Source: Comamonadaceae bacterium 2PF
Lineage (GTDB): Bacteria; Pseudomonadota; Gammaproteobacteria; Burkholderiales; Burkholderiaceae_C
Direction of reading: 5' to 3'
DNA length: 64,000 nucleotides
Assembly (NCBI GenBank): GCA_005502875.1
Contig: SCMV01000005.1
Span: forward strand, 1 to 64,000
The notes below the pieces were generated by a model. It saw only the letters and a program-made list of their open reading frames with translations, made no database searches and had not been told where the DNA came from. The position numbers and the translations under genes are program-made. This document shows, piece after piece, positions 21,732 to 29,735 of this stretch (position 1 is the stretch's first letter; each line of letters opens with the position of its first letter).

Positions 21732-22067
21732 ATGACCACGTACCAAGAACTCCTGGCCCAGAAGGCTGCCCTGGACAAGCAGGCTTCGGAGCTGGACAGG
21801 CAATTGCAGGATGCCCGCAAGGCAGAGCGAGCTGGGGTGATTGACCACATCAAGCAACTGTTGGCTGCCAATGGTTTGACTGTGGCCGACTTGGGGTTGA
21901 AGGCCGGTGTGGCGACCCGCTCCAGTGCTGCAGCAGGCAGCAAGGTCGCCCCAAAATATCGCAACGTTGACACGGGCGAGACCTGGAGCGGACGGGGACT
22001 TCAGCCTAAGTGGATCAAGGCCGCGTTGGCCGCTGGCAAGACGCTGGATCAACTGAAAGTAGGTTGA
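21732..22067 (+). CDS. H-NS family nucleoid protein
   Basis: A 111-residue protein: N-terminal coiled-coil oligomerisation region (LLAQKAALDKQASELDRQL), a linker, then the C-terminal H-NS DNA-binding motif (KYRNVDTGETWSGRGLQPKWI). It would silence AT-rich foreign DNA. Conjugative elements often carry such genes to limit their own fitness cost. It is monocistronic and opposite to the tra genes. Confidence 0.85.
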   Translation: MTTYQELLAQKAALDKQASELDRQLQDARKAERAGVIDHIKQLLAANGLTVADLGLKAGVATRSSAAAGSKVAPKYRNVDTGETWSGRGLQPKWIKAALAAGKTLDQLKVG

Positions 22068-22083
22068 TTACAAGGCCATCGGT

Positions 22084-22665
22084 TCAGGGGGTAGTCGCAG
22101 GTGCGGTCGCCATCCCGTTCTTGGGAAACGAGGCCTGGAGCCGAGGGTCACAACTGTAGCGCTGTACCAGTTTGCAGAACGGACAGTTGTCGCCCAAGTG
22201 GACCACGGTGCCGATGGCCATCAGCACATCGCTGCCGCAGGTCGGGCAAGCGAGGACCTCGAACACCGGGGTGCTGGTCAACCAGATGCCATCGGTGTGC
22301 GATGTCAGATCAAACGCTCGGTCAAAGCTGATGCGGTGCGGGCATTGGCAGACGGCTTGGTATCCGCGGTAGGCGCTGACCAGCGTCTCTGCGGCGCCGA
22401 AGCCAGTGTTGCGCAGGCGGCGGTACATCGACATGAAGATCGAGGATTCTGCCCTCGCGATGAGGTTGGCGCCGTGATACCACTCCAGGGAATTAGGCGG
22501 GCGACCGCGTGGGATCGCTTGTGGGTCGTTGAAGAACAGCCTCTGTACGTCCCGAGGGTTGAGCCCTGTGAGGTGATGGATGGTGCGCACCCGGGCACCC
22601 AGTTGAGCGCAGTCTTGCGCCAGGCGTATGGCGCACAACTGGCGGTCAGCACGCGTTGACATCAT
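22084..22665 (-). CDS. FlhC-family (SetC-like) transcriptional activator
   Basis: A 193-residue FlhC homologue. Hallmarks: TGL-RDVQRLFF, RGRPPNSLEWYH, CQCPHRISFDRAFDLTSHTDGIW and a four-Cys zinc site (CPTCGS...CPFCK). In SXT/R391 elements the FlhDC homologues SetC and SetD switch on transfer genes. A GGAGG ribosome site precedes ATG 22665. It follows the FlhD-like gene by 12 bp, so the two form an operon. Confidence 0.85.
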   Translation of the reverse strand: MMSTRADRQLCAIRLAQDCAQLGARVRTIHHLTGLNPRDVQRLFFNDPQAIPRGRPPNSLEWYHGANLIARAESSIFMSMYRRLRNTGFGAAETLVSAYRGYQAVCQCPHRISFDRAFDLTSHTDGIWLTSTPVFEVLACPTCGSDVLMAIGTVVHLGDNCPFCKLVQRYSCDPRLQASFPKNGMATAPATTP

Positions 22666-22677
22666 GGTCCCCTCCGG

Positions 22678-22998
22678 TCACGACGTGCTTGCGGGCACCA
22701 TGGGCGCGAGTTGCCGTGGCCTTGGCGCATGAACAGCAGCCAGCGATGCCTGAAGCGGCGCGGGGGCCTTGAGCAAGGCAAGCAAATCCTGGCGTGGAGG
22801 GAAGAGGGTGCTTTGGCCGATCTGATCGACGAATGCCCACAACTGTTCCTGGCTCATTGCACCAAGGAAATCTGCTTGGGCGGCATCCAACCCGAACTTA
22901 CAGCATGTCGATACCCGATCTTGCGCAATGCCCAGCCTGATGGCCTGCAACAGGTACAAATTGGTCAACTGCACATCGGTGAACTGGATGCTGCTCAT
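22678..22998 (-). CDS. FlhD-family (SetD-like) transcriptional activator
   Basis: A 106-residue protein. Its N-terminal half (QLTNLYLLQAIRLGIAQDRVSTCCKFGLD) matches FlhD, partner of FlhC in the heterohexameric activator; the Ala/Pro-rich tail diverges. The AGGAG site 6 nt before ATG 22998 is strong. With the FlhC-like gene it probably forms the master switch of the element. Confidence 0.78.
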   Translation of the reverse strand: MSSIQFTDVQLTNLYLLQAIRLGIAQDRVSTCCKFGLDAAQADFLGAMSQEQLWAFVDQIGQSTLFPPRQDLLALLKAPAPLQASLAAVHAPRPRQLAPMVPASTS

Positions 22999-23239
22999 GG
23001 TCTTCTCCTGTTGGTGTGCCCAGATGCGAGTCGAGATGGGCCAGGTATTGCGGCGAGGTATGACTGCTTTGGTGTTGTGTGTGTGGAGTGACGGGTCGGC
23101 TCAGCATATTCATGACCACGCCATGGAATCAATGCCCGAGTGCGGGGGGATGGCGTGTTTGCCATCGACAACAGCCCGCATTGCCTGCCGCATTTGTCAC
23201 CCTCAATGAGCGTCATGCCTGGAACTTGAGCGTGGAATT
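22999..23239. other. Upstream region of the flhDC-like operon
   Basis: About 240 bp between the terminator at 23240-23270 and the FlhD-like start. It presumably holds the operon promoter. I cannot point to a convincing -35/-10 pair. Confidence 0.4.
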
Positions 23240-23270
23240 AAAAAACCACCAGAGCCAAGGCCCTGGTGGT
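23240..23270 (-). terminator. Rho-independent terminator
   Basis: On the minus strand the stem ACCACCAG/CTGGTGGT, with loop GGCCTTGGCT, is followed by six T residues. It lies 20 bp past the DUF932 stop and ends the minus-strand transcript from about 26.6 kb. Confidence 0.85.
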
Positions 23271-23289
23271 GAATCACTGTGATCCGAGA

Positions 23290-24351
23290 TCAGATGGCTT
23301 GTGCCAACTCCTTCCATTCCTTGACTGACAGTTCGATCAATTTCCCGCCCAGGGCTTCAAACTCGGTGGCACGGTCGTAGTCCTCAACTTCCTGGGAGAA
23401 GTGCGTGACGGCATTCACCAGGCCATACCCCGATAGATCACCTTCGGCGATCAGGTGGCGCAGCACCCCGGCGCGCTCGACATCGTTCAAGGTATAGCGC
23501 TGAGCCAGCACTTCCACCGTCTTGACGGGGTTGCCGACCAGGTGGATCTGCAAGGTCTTTTGCATCTTCTGCGCAGCCTGCATGAACGTTGCCTCAGACA
23601 CGGCCGCTTGCACCACGTCGCGAACCTTCAGGAAGAAGGCTTTGTCGTCGGCCTGCAAGGTGTCGTCCTTGAAGACCATGATGCTTTCATCGGACCCGAG
23701 CGCTCGCCCGACGTGGGTTTTGCGCAAGGAGCGGTCTGAAGCAATCAGGCCATTGCGGCACACCAGTCGGTACAGCAAGGGCTGAACCGACAGCGTGCCT
23801 TGTCCCACCTCCGAGTTGGAGATGACCACGCCAGCCTGTACGACGTCGCCAGGCGCCATCTCGACTTTTAACTGTGGCGTGATGCACTTGATGTACATCC
23901 GCGTGTCGGTGAGTTCCACCGATTCGAAGCGCACATCAGGCAACTGCTGCAGGATGGGCAGCACGCTCTCGGCCAGATCGTAGTTGTCCAGGCGACGGTA
24001 GCGGTCTGACAGCACGGCTCGGACGTTGCCATCGAGCGTGCGGATCATGCGACGGTCATCGTCGCTTTGCAGCCAGGTGTTCACGTTGCGGTCCAGCAAG
24101 ACCGGCTGTTCGGAGCGCATGCGCTCAAAGTAGGCGTAGGGAATTTTCAACTTGTCAGCCAACTGGCGGCGCGCCAGAGGCATGACGCCATAGGGCGTCG
24201 AGGCCCCGCCTTCGCCAATGACGAGACGGGTCTCGCCTGTGTCGTCGGTATCGTGCCGCAGCAGCGACGAGGGGACCACCAGGTCCTTCTTGGATTGCAG
24301 TTGGCGCTCAAGTTCATGGGCCAGGCTCACCAGGGAACGTCCGCTTCTCAT
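23290..24351 (-). CDS. DUF932 domain protein
   Basis: A 353-residue soluble protein with the DUF932 landmarks: YGVMPLARRQLADKLKIPYAYFERM, LDGNVRAVLSDRYRRLDN and YRLVCRNGLIAS. The family is frequent on plasmids, phages and ICEs and is sometimes called plasmid-related protein; no biochemical role is proven. The AGGAG site 6 nt before ATG 24351 decides the start. It ends a minus-strand operon closed by a strong terminator. Confidence 0.82.
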   Translation of the reverse strand: MRSGRSLVSLAHELERQLQSKKDLVVPSSLLRHDTDDTGETRLVIGEGGASTPYGVMPLARRQLADKLKIPYAYFERMRSEQPVLLDRNVNTWLQSDDDRRMIRTLDGNVRAVLSDRYRRLDNYDLAESVLPILQQLPDVRFESVELTDTRMYIKCITPQLKVEMAPGDVVQAGVVISNSEVGQGTLSVQPLLYRLVCRNGLIASDRSLRKTHVGRALGSDESIMVFKDDTLQADDKAFFLKVRDVVQAAVSEATFMQAAQKMQKTLQIHLVGNPVKTVEVLAQRYTLNDVERAGVLRHLIAEGDLSGYGLVNAVTHFSQEVEDYDRATEFEALGGKLIELSVKEWKELAQAI

Positions 24352-24433
24352 ATCAAGCTCCTGTTCGGGAAAGAAATGGCGGAGACGGCATGGCCCACAT
24401 GCGGGGATGCACATCCCCGCCAGGGTTGATGAC

Positions 24434-24453
24434 GGATGGGCTCTGACCCATCC
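24434..24453. repeat. Intercistronic hairpin
   Basis: Perfect stem GGATGGG/CCCATCC with loop CTCTGA between the primase stop and the DUF932 start. There is no T tract, so it may stabilise or process the mRNA rather than terminate it. Confidence 0.35.
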
Positions 24454-24586
24454 ACGCAGGGCGCGCACTGACCACTGGCCAGGGATCGCGCCCGATTCAC
24501 AAATCACTCATGCAAAACGCCAGGGCTGTCTTTGCCTTGCCATGTGGCTTGGCCTGGTTTGACAGCTACCAGTGGGGATACATGAC

Positions 24587-25597
24587 TTACGTGGTTCGGG
24601 AGGCGTGCTCCGCCTTGGCCAGCCACACATCGGCCCAGTCGGTGCCCGGGGTCTTGGGCAAGAGCACCCGCACTTGCCGGGGGCCGCTCTGGTGCTCCTG
24701 CTTCTTCAGCCGCCGAGCCAGGGCAAAGGCAAACATCTGGCCGTCAAAGTCCGCTTGGGCATCGTTATCGGCATAGATGCAGATGCTCTGCACCGAGTCG
24801 GGCAGCCACAGCTTTTCCAGGTTCCCGGCGTTGAGTCCTGCCCACACGGGTTTGCCGGTGGCCAGGTGCACCGCCATGGCGGTCTCGATGCCCTCGGCAA
24901 TGGCCAGTTCGTGCTCGGGTTCGAACAAGCGCACGGAAGCACCATTGATACCCGAGGAGAGAACCTTTTTGGCCTCGCTCACATTGGCCTTGCGGCCATC
25001 CTTCAGATACGTGCGGTGCAGCGTGACTGCGTGACCATCGGCACCCTGGATGCAAGCCAGCATGGCGGCGTATTCGGCCACTTTGCGCGACTTGCCCGAG
25101 GTCGGATCCTTCTCGTAATAGCCCAGCGCTGGATGCAGGCGCAGCACCTTGGGGTAGTGGGCCAAGGCGAGCCGCCGACCGGACAGGTAGCGGTCCACCT
25201 CATCACCGGGTGTCACGGGCGTGGCTTCCTCCCAGAGTCGCTTGGCCAGAGCCTTCATGCGCTCGGCAGACGGCTCCGGTGACGCCACATGCGGGGCAGG
25301 GCGCGAGGTGCCCACCACGCGCTCGACTTCCTTGAGCGCGGTGTTGAAATCCAGGCCTGTGACGGCCTGCAGCAGCTTGAAGCCACCTCCCGCGCCACAG
25401 GCGCGACAGTGGTAGTTGCCTTCACCGAATTTGTCGGTGTACTGAAACCGGTCGGTGCCGCCACAAAGCGGGCAAGGCAGGTTCCGTTTCTTGAGGATCT
25501 GTTCGCCAACGCCCAGGCTGCCCAGGATTTCGGTCCAGCGACCGTGGGCCCGGCGTTTGACGTCTTCAATGCGAGCTTCGTACTCGGGGTTGTTCAT
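24587..25597 (-). CDS. Zinc-finger/Toprim DNA primase
   Basis: A 336-residue primase-like protein. A CHC2-type zinc finger (CPLC at 42-45, CRAC at 64-67) is followed by a linker and a Toprim domain (ELAIAEGIETAMAVH with the catalytic Glu, then ICIYADND with the acidic pair). This is the P4/RP4-TraC type, carried by plasmids and ICEs to prime the transferred strand. A GGAG site precedes ATG 25597. No helicase domain is attached. Confidence 0.85.
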   Translation of the reverse strand: MNNPEYEARIEDVKRRAHGRWTEILGSLGVGEQILKKRNLPCPLCGGTDRFQYTDKFGEGNYHCRACGAGGGFKLLQAVTGLDFNTALKEVERVVGTSRPAPHVASPEPSAERMKALAKRLWEEATPVTPGDEVDRYLSGRRLALAHYPKVLRLHPALGYYEKDPTSGKSRKVAEYAAMLACIQGADGHAVTLHRTYLKDGRKANVSEAKKVLSSGINGASVRLFEPEHELAIAEGIETAMAVHLATGKPVWAGLNAGNLEKLWLPDSVQSICIYADNDAQADFDGQMFAFALARRLKKQEHQSGPRQVRVLLPKTPGTDWADVWLAKAEHASRTT

Positions 25598-25644
25598 GAT
25601 TAACTCCGTGTTGATGACATGTCCTCCAGGGGATAGAGCAGCGG

Positions 25645-25962
25645 TCAGCCGCGATGGCGAACCGATGGGGTGAACAACTGGCCCGCCTGCAGTGCTTCGA
25701 TCACGCTGTGCTCGACGAACTCCCAGGGCAGTTGGTGCTGCGTGTGCAAGACCTGGCCTTTGTCGTCCAGGCGTTCGACCTTGAAACCTGCCTGGCTCCA
25801 CAGCACGCGGTAGGTCAGCCAGTCGGCACCGGCGATGACAAAGATGCGGCCAGCCTGGCCCGTCAGGACTTCACTTTCCTTGACCAGGAACTCGATGTCC
25901 TGGGGCTCATCGACCATCAGCATCGGAATGCGGTGGCCGTGGGCATGGGCTTGTTTGTGCAT
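25645..25962 (-). CDS. Conserved element hypothetical protein
   Basis: A 105-residue protein with a His-containing N-terminus (MHKQAHAHGH) and a compact alpha/beta region (IFVIAGADWLTYRVLWSQAGFKVERLDD). The GGAG site favours ATG 25962 over 25974. I recognise no family. It lies within the minus-strand operon that contains primase and DUF932. Confidence 0.55.
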   Translation of the reverse strand: MHKQAHAHGHRIPMLMVDEPQDIEFLVKESEVLTGQAGRIFVIAGADWLTYRVLWSQAGFKVERLDDKGQVLHTQHQLPWEFVEHSVIEALQAGQLFTPSVRHRG

Positions 25963-26040
25963 ATGGCACTCCATGTGTGAGTTGAGGGCCAGGGCTGATC
26001 GGACAGATCTGGCCTCGGCCCTGTTTTGAGGCGGTTGGGA

Positions 26041-26583
26041 TCAGGTGAACAGATCGCCCTGCTCGGACATCTGCTTGAGCTGTTCATTGATCCATTGGGG
26101 ATTCCTGGCCAGGCGCGCTTCAACCCAATGGGGGTTGCTGGCGATGGCATCTCGAACCCACTGGGGATAGCGCTCAAGCGATTCAGACAGCCAGGCTTTG
26201 AGCTTGTTGCGGATGTGGTCGCGGATGTCTTGCGCATCCACAAGGCCACAGTACGCGATGGGCGACAGCGGGCTGCAGCCCACAACACGCAGGCAGTTCA
26301 CGAATGAGAAGGGCTGTTGGTCCTTTTCTCGCTCGGTGAACACCCAGCGCAGGGTGTCGAACTTGTCTTCCAACGGCGTGGTCGGGTCAGACAACTGGTT
26401 GATCTCCTGCAGCAAGCGCCAGTGCAAGAAGACGATGTCCTCCTCGCTCCAGTCGATGCGTTCGGTCGGATCGTCCAGCGACTGTGGGTCTGGCGGTTGA
26501 TCCGGAAAAACGGACTGCGTCGCCCCCATGAAGCCATTCAAGGCAGCTGGGGGGTGAACCAGGGATGTGCTCGTGTGCAGCAT
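26041..26583 (-). CDS. Conserved element hypothetical protein
   Basis: A 180-residue soluble protein. An acidic middle (WSEEDIVFLHWRLLQEINQLSDPTTPLEDK) is followed by a Cys-containing segment and a C-terminal tandem pattern, YPQWVRDAIASNPHWVEARL then ARNPQWINEQL: three Trp repeats of about 14 residues. The GGAGG site supports ATG 26583. It is first in the operon. No function is assigned. Confidence 0.55.
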   Translation of the reverse strand: MLHTSTSLVHPPAALNGFMGATQSVFPDQPPDPQSLDDPTERIDWSEEDIVFLHWRLLQEINQLSDPTTPLEDKFDTLRWVFTEREKDQQPFSFVNCLRVVGCSPLSPIAYCGLVDAQDIRDHIRNKLKAWLSESLERYPQWVRDAIASNPHWVEARLARNPQWINEQLKQMSEQGDLFT

Positions 26584-27075
26584 CGTGGCCTCCATGTGAA
26601 ATTGGGAGGCACGACGCACCACGGGTGGGGCAATGCCCCACAGGGTGATGAACAGTCGGCAAGGTGTTATGACGCACTGCCGATGGCGATGAAAAGACTC
26701 CAGGGCTGGCTTGATCGGGTGGTGAGCCCGTTCGGATCGGTGTGCCAGCTACCGATCGAAGAAGGCTTTCTGGGTGAGGGCGCGCATGCCGCGTCAGTGC
26801 GGTCGTGCACTCACCACGAAAGTCGCTTCGATGGCATCGGAACGGTGGTGACCGTCAAGGGTTTGATGTGAACTCCAGGGCTTGCCTTGTTTGAATGCAG
26901 GGCCAGCTGCCGCATGTCAGCAAGGTAGTGCCTTGCCATGAGGATGGTCAAGATGGTTCCATGCCAAAACGGGGGCTGATGCCGAAAGGGCCTTTAATTG
27001 CCGATGATTCCCGGTGGTGATGCATGAACGCGGTTCGCAAGATGGTGGCGAGCACGCCAGTCACGGGAGCGCGAC
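26584..27075. other. Intergenic region between divergent element genes
   Basis: About 490 bp between the divergent genes at 26583(-) and 27076(+). Short ORFs exist (for instance near 26683-26871) but have no ribosome site. Promoters for both directions are expected; I cannot name them. Confidence 0.4.
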
Positions 27076-27831
27076 ATGTCTGATATTCACCAGATCGTCA
27101 AGATGGACCAGGGCGGGGTCAACGACCGGATCCTGGCCAAAGAAAGCAAAGCAGATTTCAGGCGCATCGAAGCGGCCAGTGTGAAGATGCCCACGCGCTT
27201 CACCAGCGCAGAGGGCAAGCGCTTCTTTGTTCGCTTGTTCAACACGCTGCAGCTCAACATGCACTTCATCTCGGTGATCGCACGCACGCGGCTGGATCAC
27301 GATGACATCGTCAAGGTGGAGGCCAGCGTTCGGGCGAAGCTTGACGCGGTCAACGAGAGCCTGAACAGCGCCATCGATGGCGCAGAGGCCTTGTTCAAGG
27401 CCCATGGCATCACCAGTGTGGCGACGTATGACACCGTGGCCCTGGCGGTGGACGTCAGTGTGCTGTCGTCGTTTGGGCGTCGCTTCCTGGAGGTCCTGGG
27501 TAAGCTGGACCAGTTGATGCCACTGCTCCAGACGCTGGAGATCCATGAAGTGATCACTGCGCAGGCGGTGGACATCCAGCGCGCCAGCCTCAAGCGTCAG
27601 GTACGCGACGTGGCCAACGGGGCTCGCAATCTGGCCACTGGCCTGAGGCGCCGCATGAATGCCATGGGTGAACGGGGTGAGGGCGGTCCCGAGTCTGTGC
27701 CAGCCCCAGCAGCAAATGTTCAAGCATCTGGTGTGCTTGCTCAGGAGCTGGAAGCGACCGGCGATGATGCAAGTGTTTCGTCAGCCACGGACACCATGGA
27801 GCCTGTGGTTGCTGCTGTTGTCGTCAAGTAG
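27076..27831 (+). CDS. Conserved conjugative-element protein
   Basis: A 251-residue, mostly helical soluble protein. The segment FTSAEGKRFFVRLFNTLQLNMHFISVIARTRLD and later coiled-coil-like helices recall AcaB/DUF1845-type ICE proteins, but I cannot confirm that family. The C-terminus is an Ala/Val/Glu-rich tail. A GGGAG site stands before ATG 27076. It is monocistronic and divergent from the primase operon. Confidence 0.55.
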   Translation: MSDIHQIVKMDQGGVNDRILAKESKADFRRIEAASVKMPTRFTSAEGKRFFVRLFNTLQLNMHFISVIARTRLDHDDIVKVEASVRAKLDAVNESLNSAIDGAEALFKAHGITSVATYDTVALAVDVSVLSSFGRRFLEVLGKLDQLMPLLQTLEIHEVITAQAVDIQRASLKRQVRDVANGARNLATGLRRRMNAMGERGEGGPESVPAPAANVQASGVLAQELEATGDDASVSSATDTMEPVVAAVVVK

Positions 27832-28206
27832 CTACTCAACGCGACCTGGTTGATGCTGGCAAGCGCCACGCGCAAGGGGCCAACTTCACGGACGATTTCG
27901 AGGAGCACAAGCCGTTCTTGCCTTGAGGCGTCCCATGTCGTCCGCTAAGGTGACATCGGGACGCATGTTGCGCCACCGTCGCAGTCGATACCTGCCTGCC
28001 TGTGCCTGTCCACGTTGCGCTGAGCCAGCCCGTTGACGAGGCACGATGTACTTGGAGTTGCTCACAACCACACCGTGCGACCGGGACGCCGCCGATGTGA
28101 TGCCGGAGTCGTGCGTCCCTATCGGCATGCGCAAACCCTGACCTAGCGCCGCCGCTACAGAGCAGGTCATGTCTTCCATCGGCATTCGCCGTGAAGAGGC
28201 CAGATC
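27832..28206. other. Intergenic region, nothing recognised
   Basis: About 375 bp upstream of the AlpA-like gene. No ORF with a start signal, no clear repeat and no terminator. It may carry the promoter of the AlpA-recombinase-DUF1173 operon. Confidence 0.35.
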
Positions 28207-28461
28207 ATGCCTAAACCCAACCGGGGTGCCGTTGTCGTGCCCGCGGCGCCTGTCCATGCTGTTGCGGCGCCATCATTGCCGCAAGTTGGCTTTCTCCGAC
28301 AGGCACAGGTTCTGCAATTTGTTCCCATCTCCAAGTCCACACTGTGGCGGCGCGTGCAGACGCGCACCTTTCCTGAGCCCGTCAAGCTGTCGGTGCGCGT
28401 GACCGTCTGGAGGGTGGAGGACATCAGGCAATGGATCGCTGAACAAAGTAGCCGTGCCTGA
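28207..28461 (+). CDS. AlpA-family regulator/excisionase
   Basis: An 84-residue protein ending in an AlpA winged-HTH: LQFVPISKSTLWRRVQTRTFPEPVKLSVRVTVWRVEDIRQWI. AlpA proteins regulate or assist excision in phage-like and conjugative elements. A GAGG site lies before ATG 28207. It heads a forward cluster with the recombinase-like gene. Confidence 0.8.
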   Translation: MPKPNRGAVVVPAAPVHAVAAPSLPQVGFLRQAQVLQFVPISKSTLWRRVQTRTFPEPVKLSVRVTVWRVEDIRQWIAEQSSRA

Positions 28462-28479
28462 CGCCCTTTGCTGAAGCCG

Positions 28480-28764
28480 ATGTTCACGCTTGCAGAGCCC
28501 GCCCTCTTGCAATGCACCTTGCTTGGCATGCCTTGCCCCGATATCGAGCGCGCTGGGGCCTTGGCACACGCCAATGCATGGGAAGTGTGCTGCTACCCAT
28601 GCGGGGTGGTGCCACGGAACTTGCTTGCTTCTGGGTGTTGTCACGTGGCTTTTGTCCACGCCAAAGCAGATCTGCCTGATGCCAAAACCCCCCGCCTTCA
28701 CCGGCGATTTCGACTGGTGAAAATTGCGATCAGGGTTGAGCATGAAGGCGCTTTGGCAGCGTGA
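28480..28764 (+). CDS. Hypothetical small protein
   Basis: A 94-residue ORF that fills the gap between AlpA and the recombinase. It has several Cys (CTLLGMPCPD, EVCCYPCG, GCCHVAF), which would be unusual if expressed. No ribosome site is evident. Real or not is unclear. Confidence 0.25.
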   Translation: MFTLAEPALLQCTLLGMPCPDIERAGALAHANAWEVCCYPCGVVPRNLLASGCCHVAFVHAKADLPDAKTPRLHRRFRLVKIAIRVEHEGALAA

Positions 28765-28793
28765 GGACAAGTAAACAAAGCAGGGAGAGGGTC

Positions 28794-29735
28794 ATGTCAT
28801 GCGCACCAGAACTGGAACCAGACGGGGGCACCGTTGCCCATTCGATCAGGATGCTCAAGGAGGTCATCGATGGCGACACCTATGAGGCCGTGGCCGCGCG
28901 GTTTGGCGTGTCACGCACGGCGGTTGAGCGGCGCATCAAAGCCATTGCGGTGCAGTTGAGCCAAGTGGCCGACATCGATGGCTTGAATGAAGATGGCGCT
29001 GCATTCGTCAGACGCTTGCGCCTGCACCGCGATGCCATCCTGACGGCCTTGGAGGATTTCGATCCGAGAAAGACGGTCGGACATCGTTCAAGCCGCATCG
29101 TCTCCATGGATGAGATCATCCAGGCAGGCAAGCGCATCAAGGGGCGCAGCAATCGGGCCTGGCATGATCTGTCGCTGTTCTATCTCCTGTTTGCCACGGG
29201 CGCACGTCCCCTGGAAATCGCCCGCCTCGAAGTGAGGGACTACCTGAACTCCGATGGCAGCGTTCGGCGCCACTCCCAGATGCGTGCCGAGGTGGCCATT
29301 ACCGGAAAGGCCCGCCCATTGCACTTCGCCAGCACGAGGTTGGACGAATCGCTTTCAAACTACCTGGAAGAGCGCCTGAGGTTCGGGCTGGGATCGGGAC
29401 GGGACGGCGCTTATAGAGGGCTTGATCCAGATAGCCGCTTGTTCCTGTCCACAGCAGGCGAGGGGTTCAAGATCACACCCTATGGTGCGCCTGGTCAGCG
29501 ACGGTTCTTGTGTCGACCGATCCTGGAGACCTATCGCAAGCTGTTTCGCTATGCCGAGATGAAAGGCGTGACGGCGCTGTCTGTGCGTCGCACCGTCGTG
29601 GCACGCCTCTATGAGCGTGGCGCTGATGAGGACGATGTCGGCCTGATCCTGGGCATCAGCGAACGCAGTGCGGTGCGCGAACTGCTGGCTCGCCACAAGC
29701 CGACCATCGAGCAACTGCTCGATGAGCTGGTGTGA
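28794..29735 (+). CDS. HTH-tyrosine-recombinase-like protein lacking key residues
   Basis: A 313-residue protein. An N-terminal HTH (TYEAVAARFGVSRTAVERRI, residues 29-48) is followed by a tyrosine-recombinase-like domain: box I FATGARPLEIARLEV with R138, a K172-containing turn, and a box II region ALSVRRTVVARLYERGAD where His is Ser263 and Arg266 remains. The later His is Ile (LILGIS), and no terminal Tyr is seen near ERSAVRELLARHKP. Strand exchange is doubtful, so a DNA-binding or accessory role is likely. A GGGAGAGGG site precedes ATG 28794. The stop overlaps the next start (GTGA). Confidence 0.65.
   Translation: MSCAPELEPDGGTVAHSIRMLKEVIDGDTYEAVAARFGVSRTAVERRIKAIAVQLSQVADIDGLNEDGAAFVRRLRLHRDAILTALEDFDPRKTVGHRSSRIVSMDEIIQAGKRIKGRSNRAWHDLSLFYLLFATGARPLEIARLEVRDYLNSDGSVRRHSQMRAEVAITGKARPLHFASTRLDESLSNYLEERLRFGLGSGRDGAYRGLDPDSRLFLSTAGEGFKITPYGAPGQRRFLCRPILETYRKLFRYAEMKGVTALSVRRTVVARLYERGADEDDVGLILGISERSAVRELLARHKPTIEQLLDELV

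Noticed and set aside
26683-26871. A short forward ORF before the 27076 gene
   Set aside because: No ribosome site and no recognisable protein; left as intergenic.
27832-28206. CRISPR array or tRNA-based attachment site near the AlpA gene
   Set aside because: No regularly spaced repeats and no tRNA cloverleaf could be made out.
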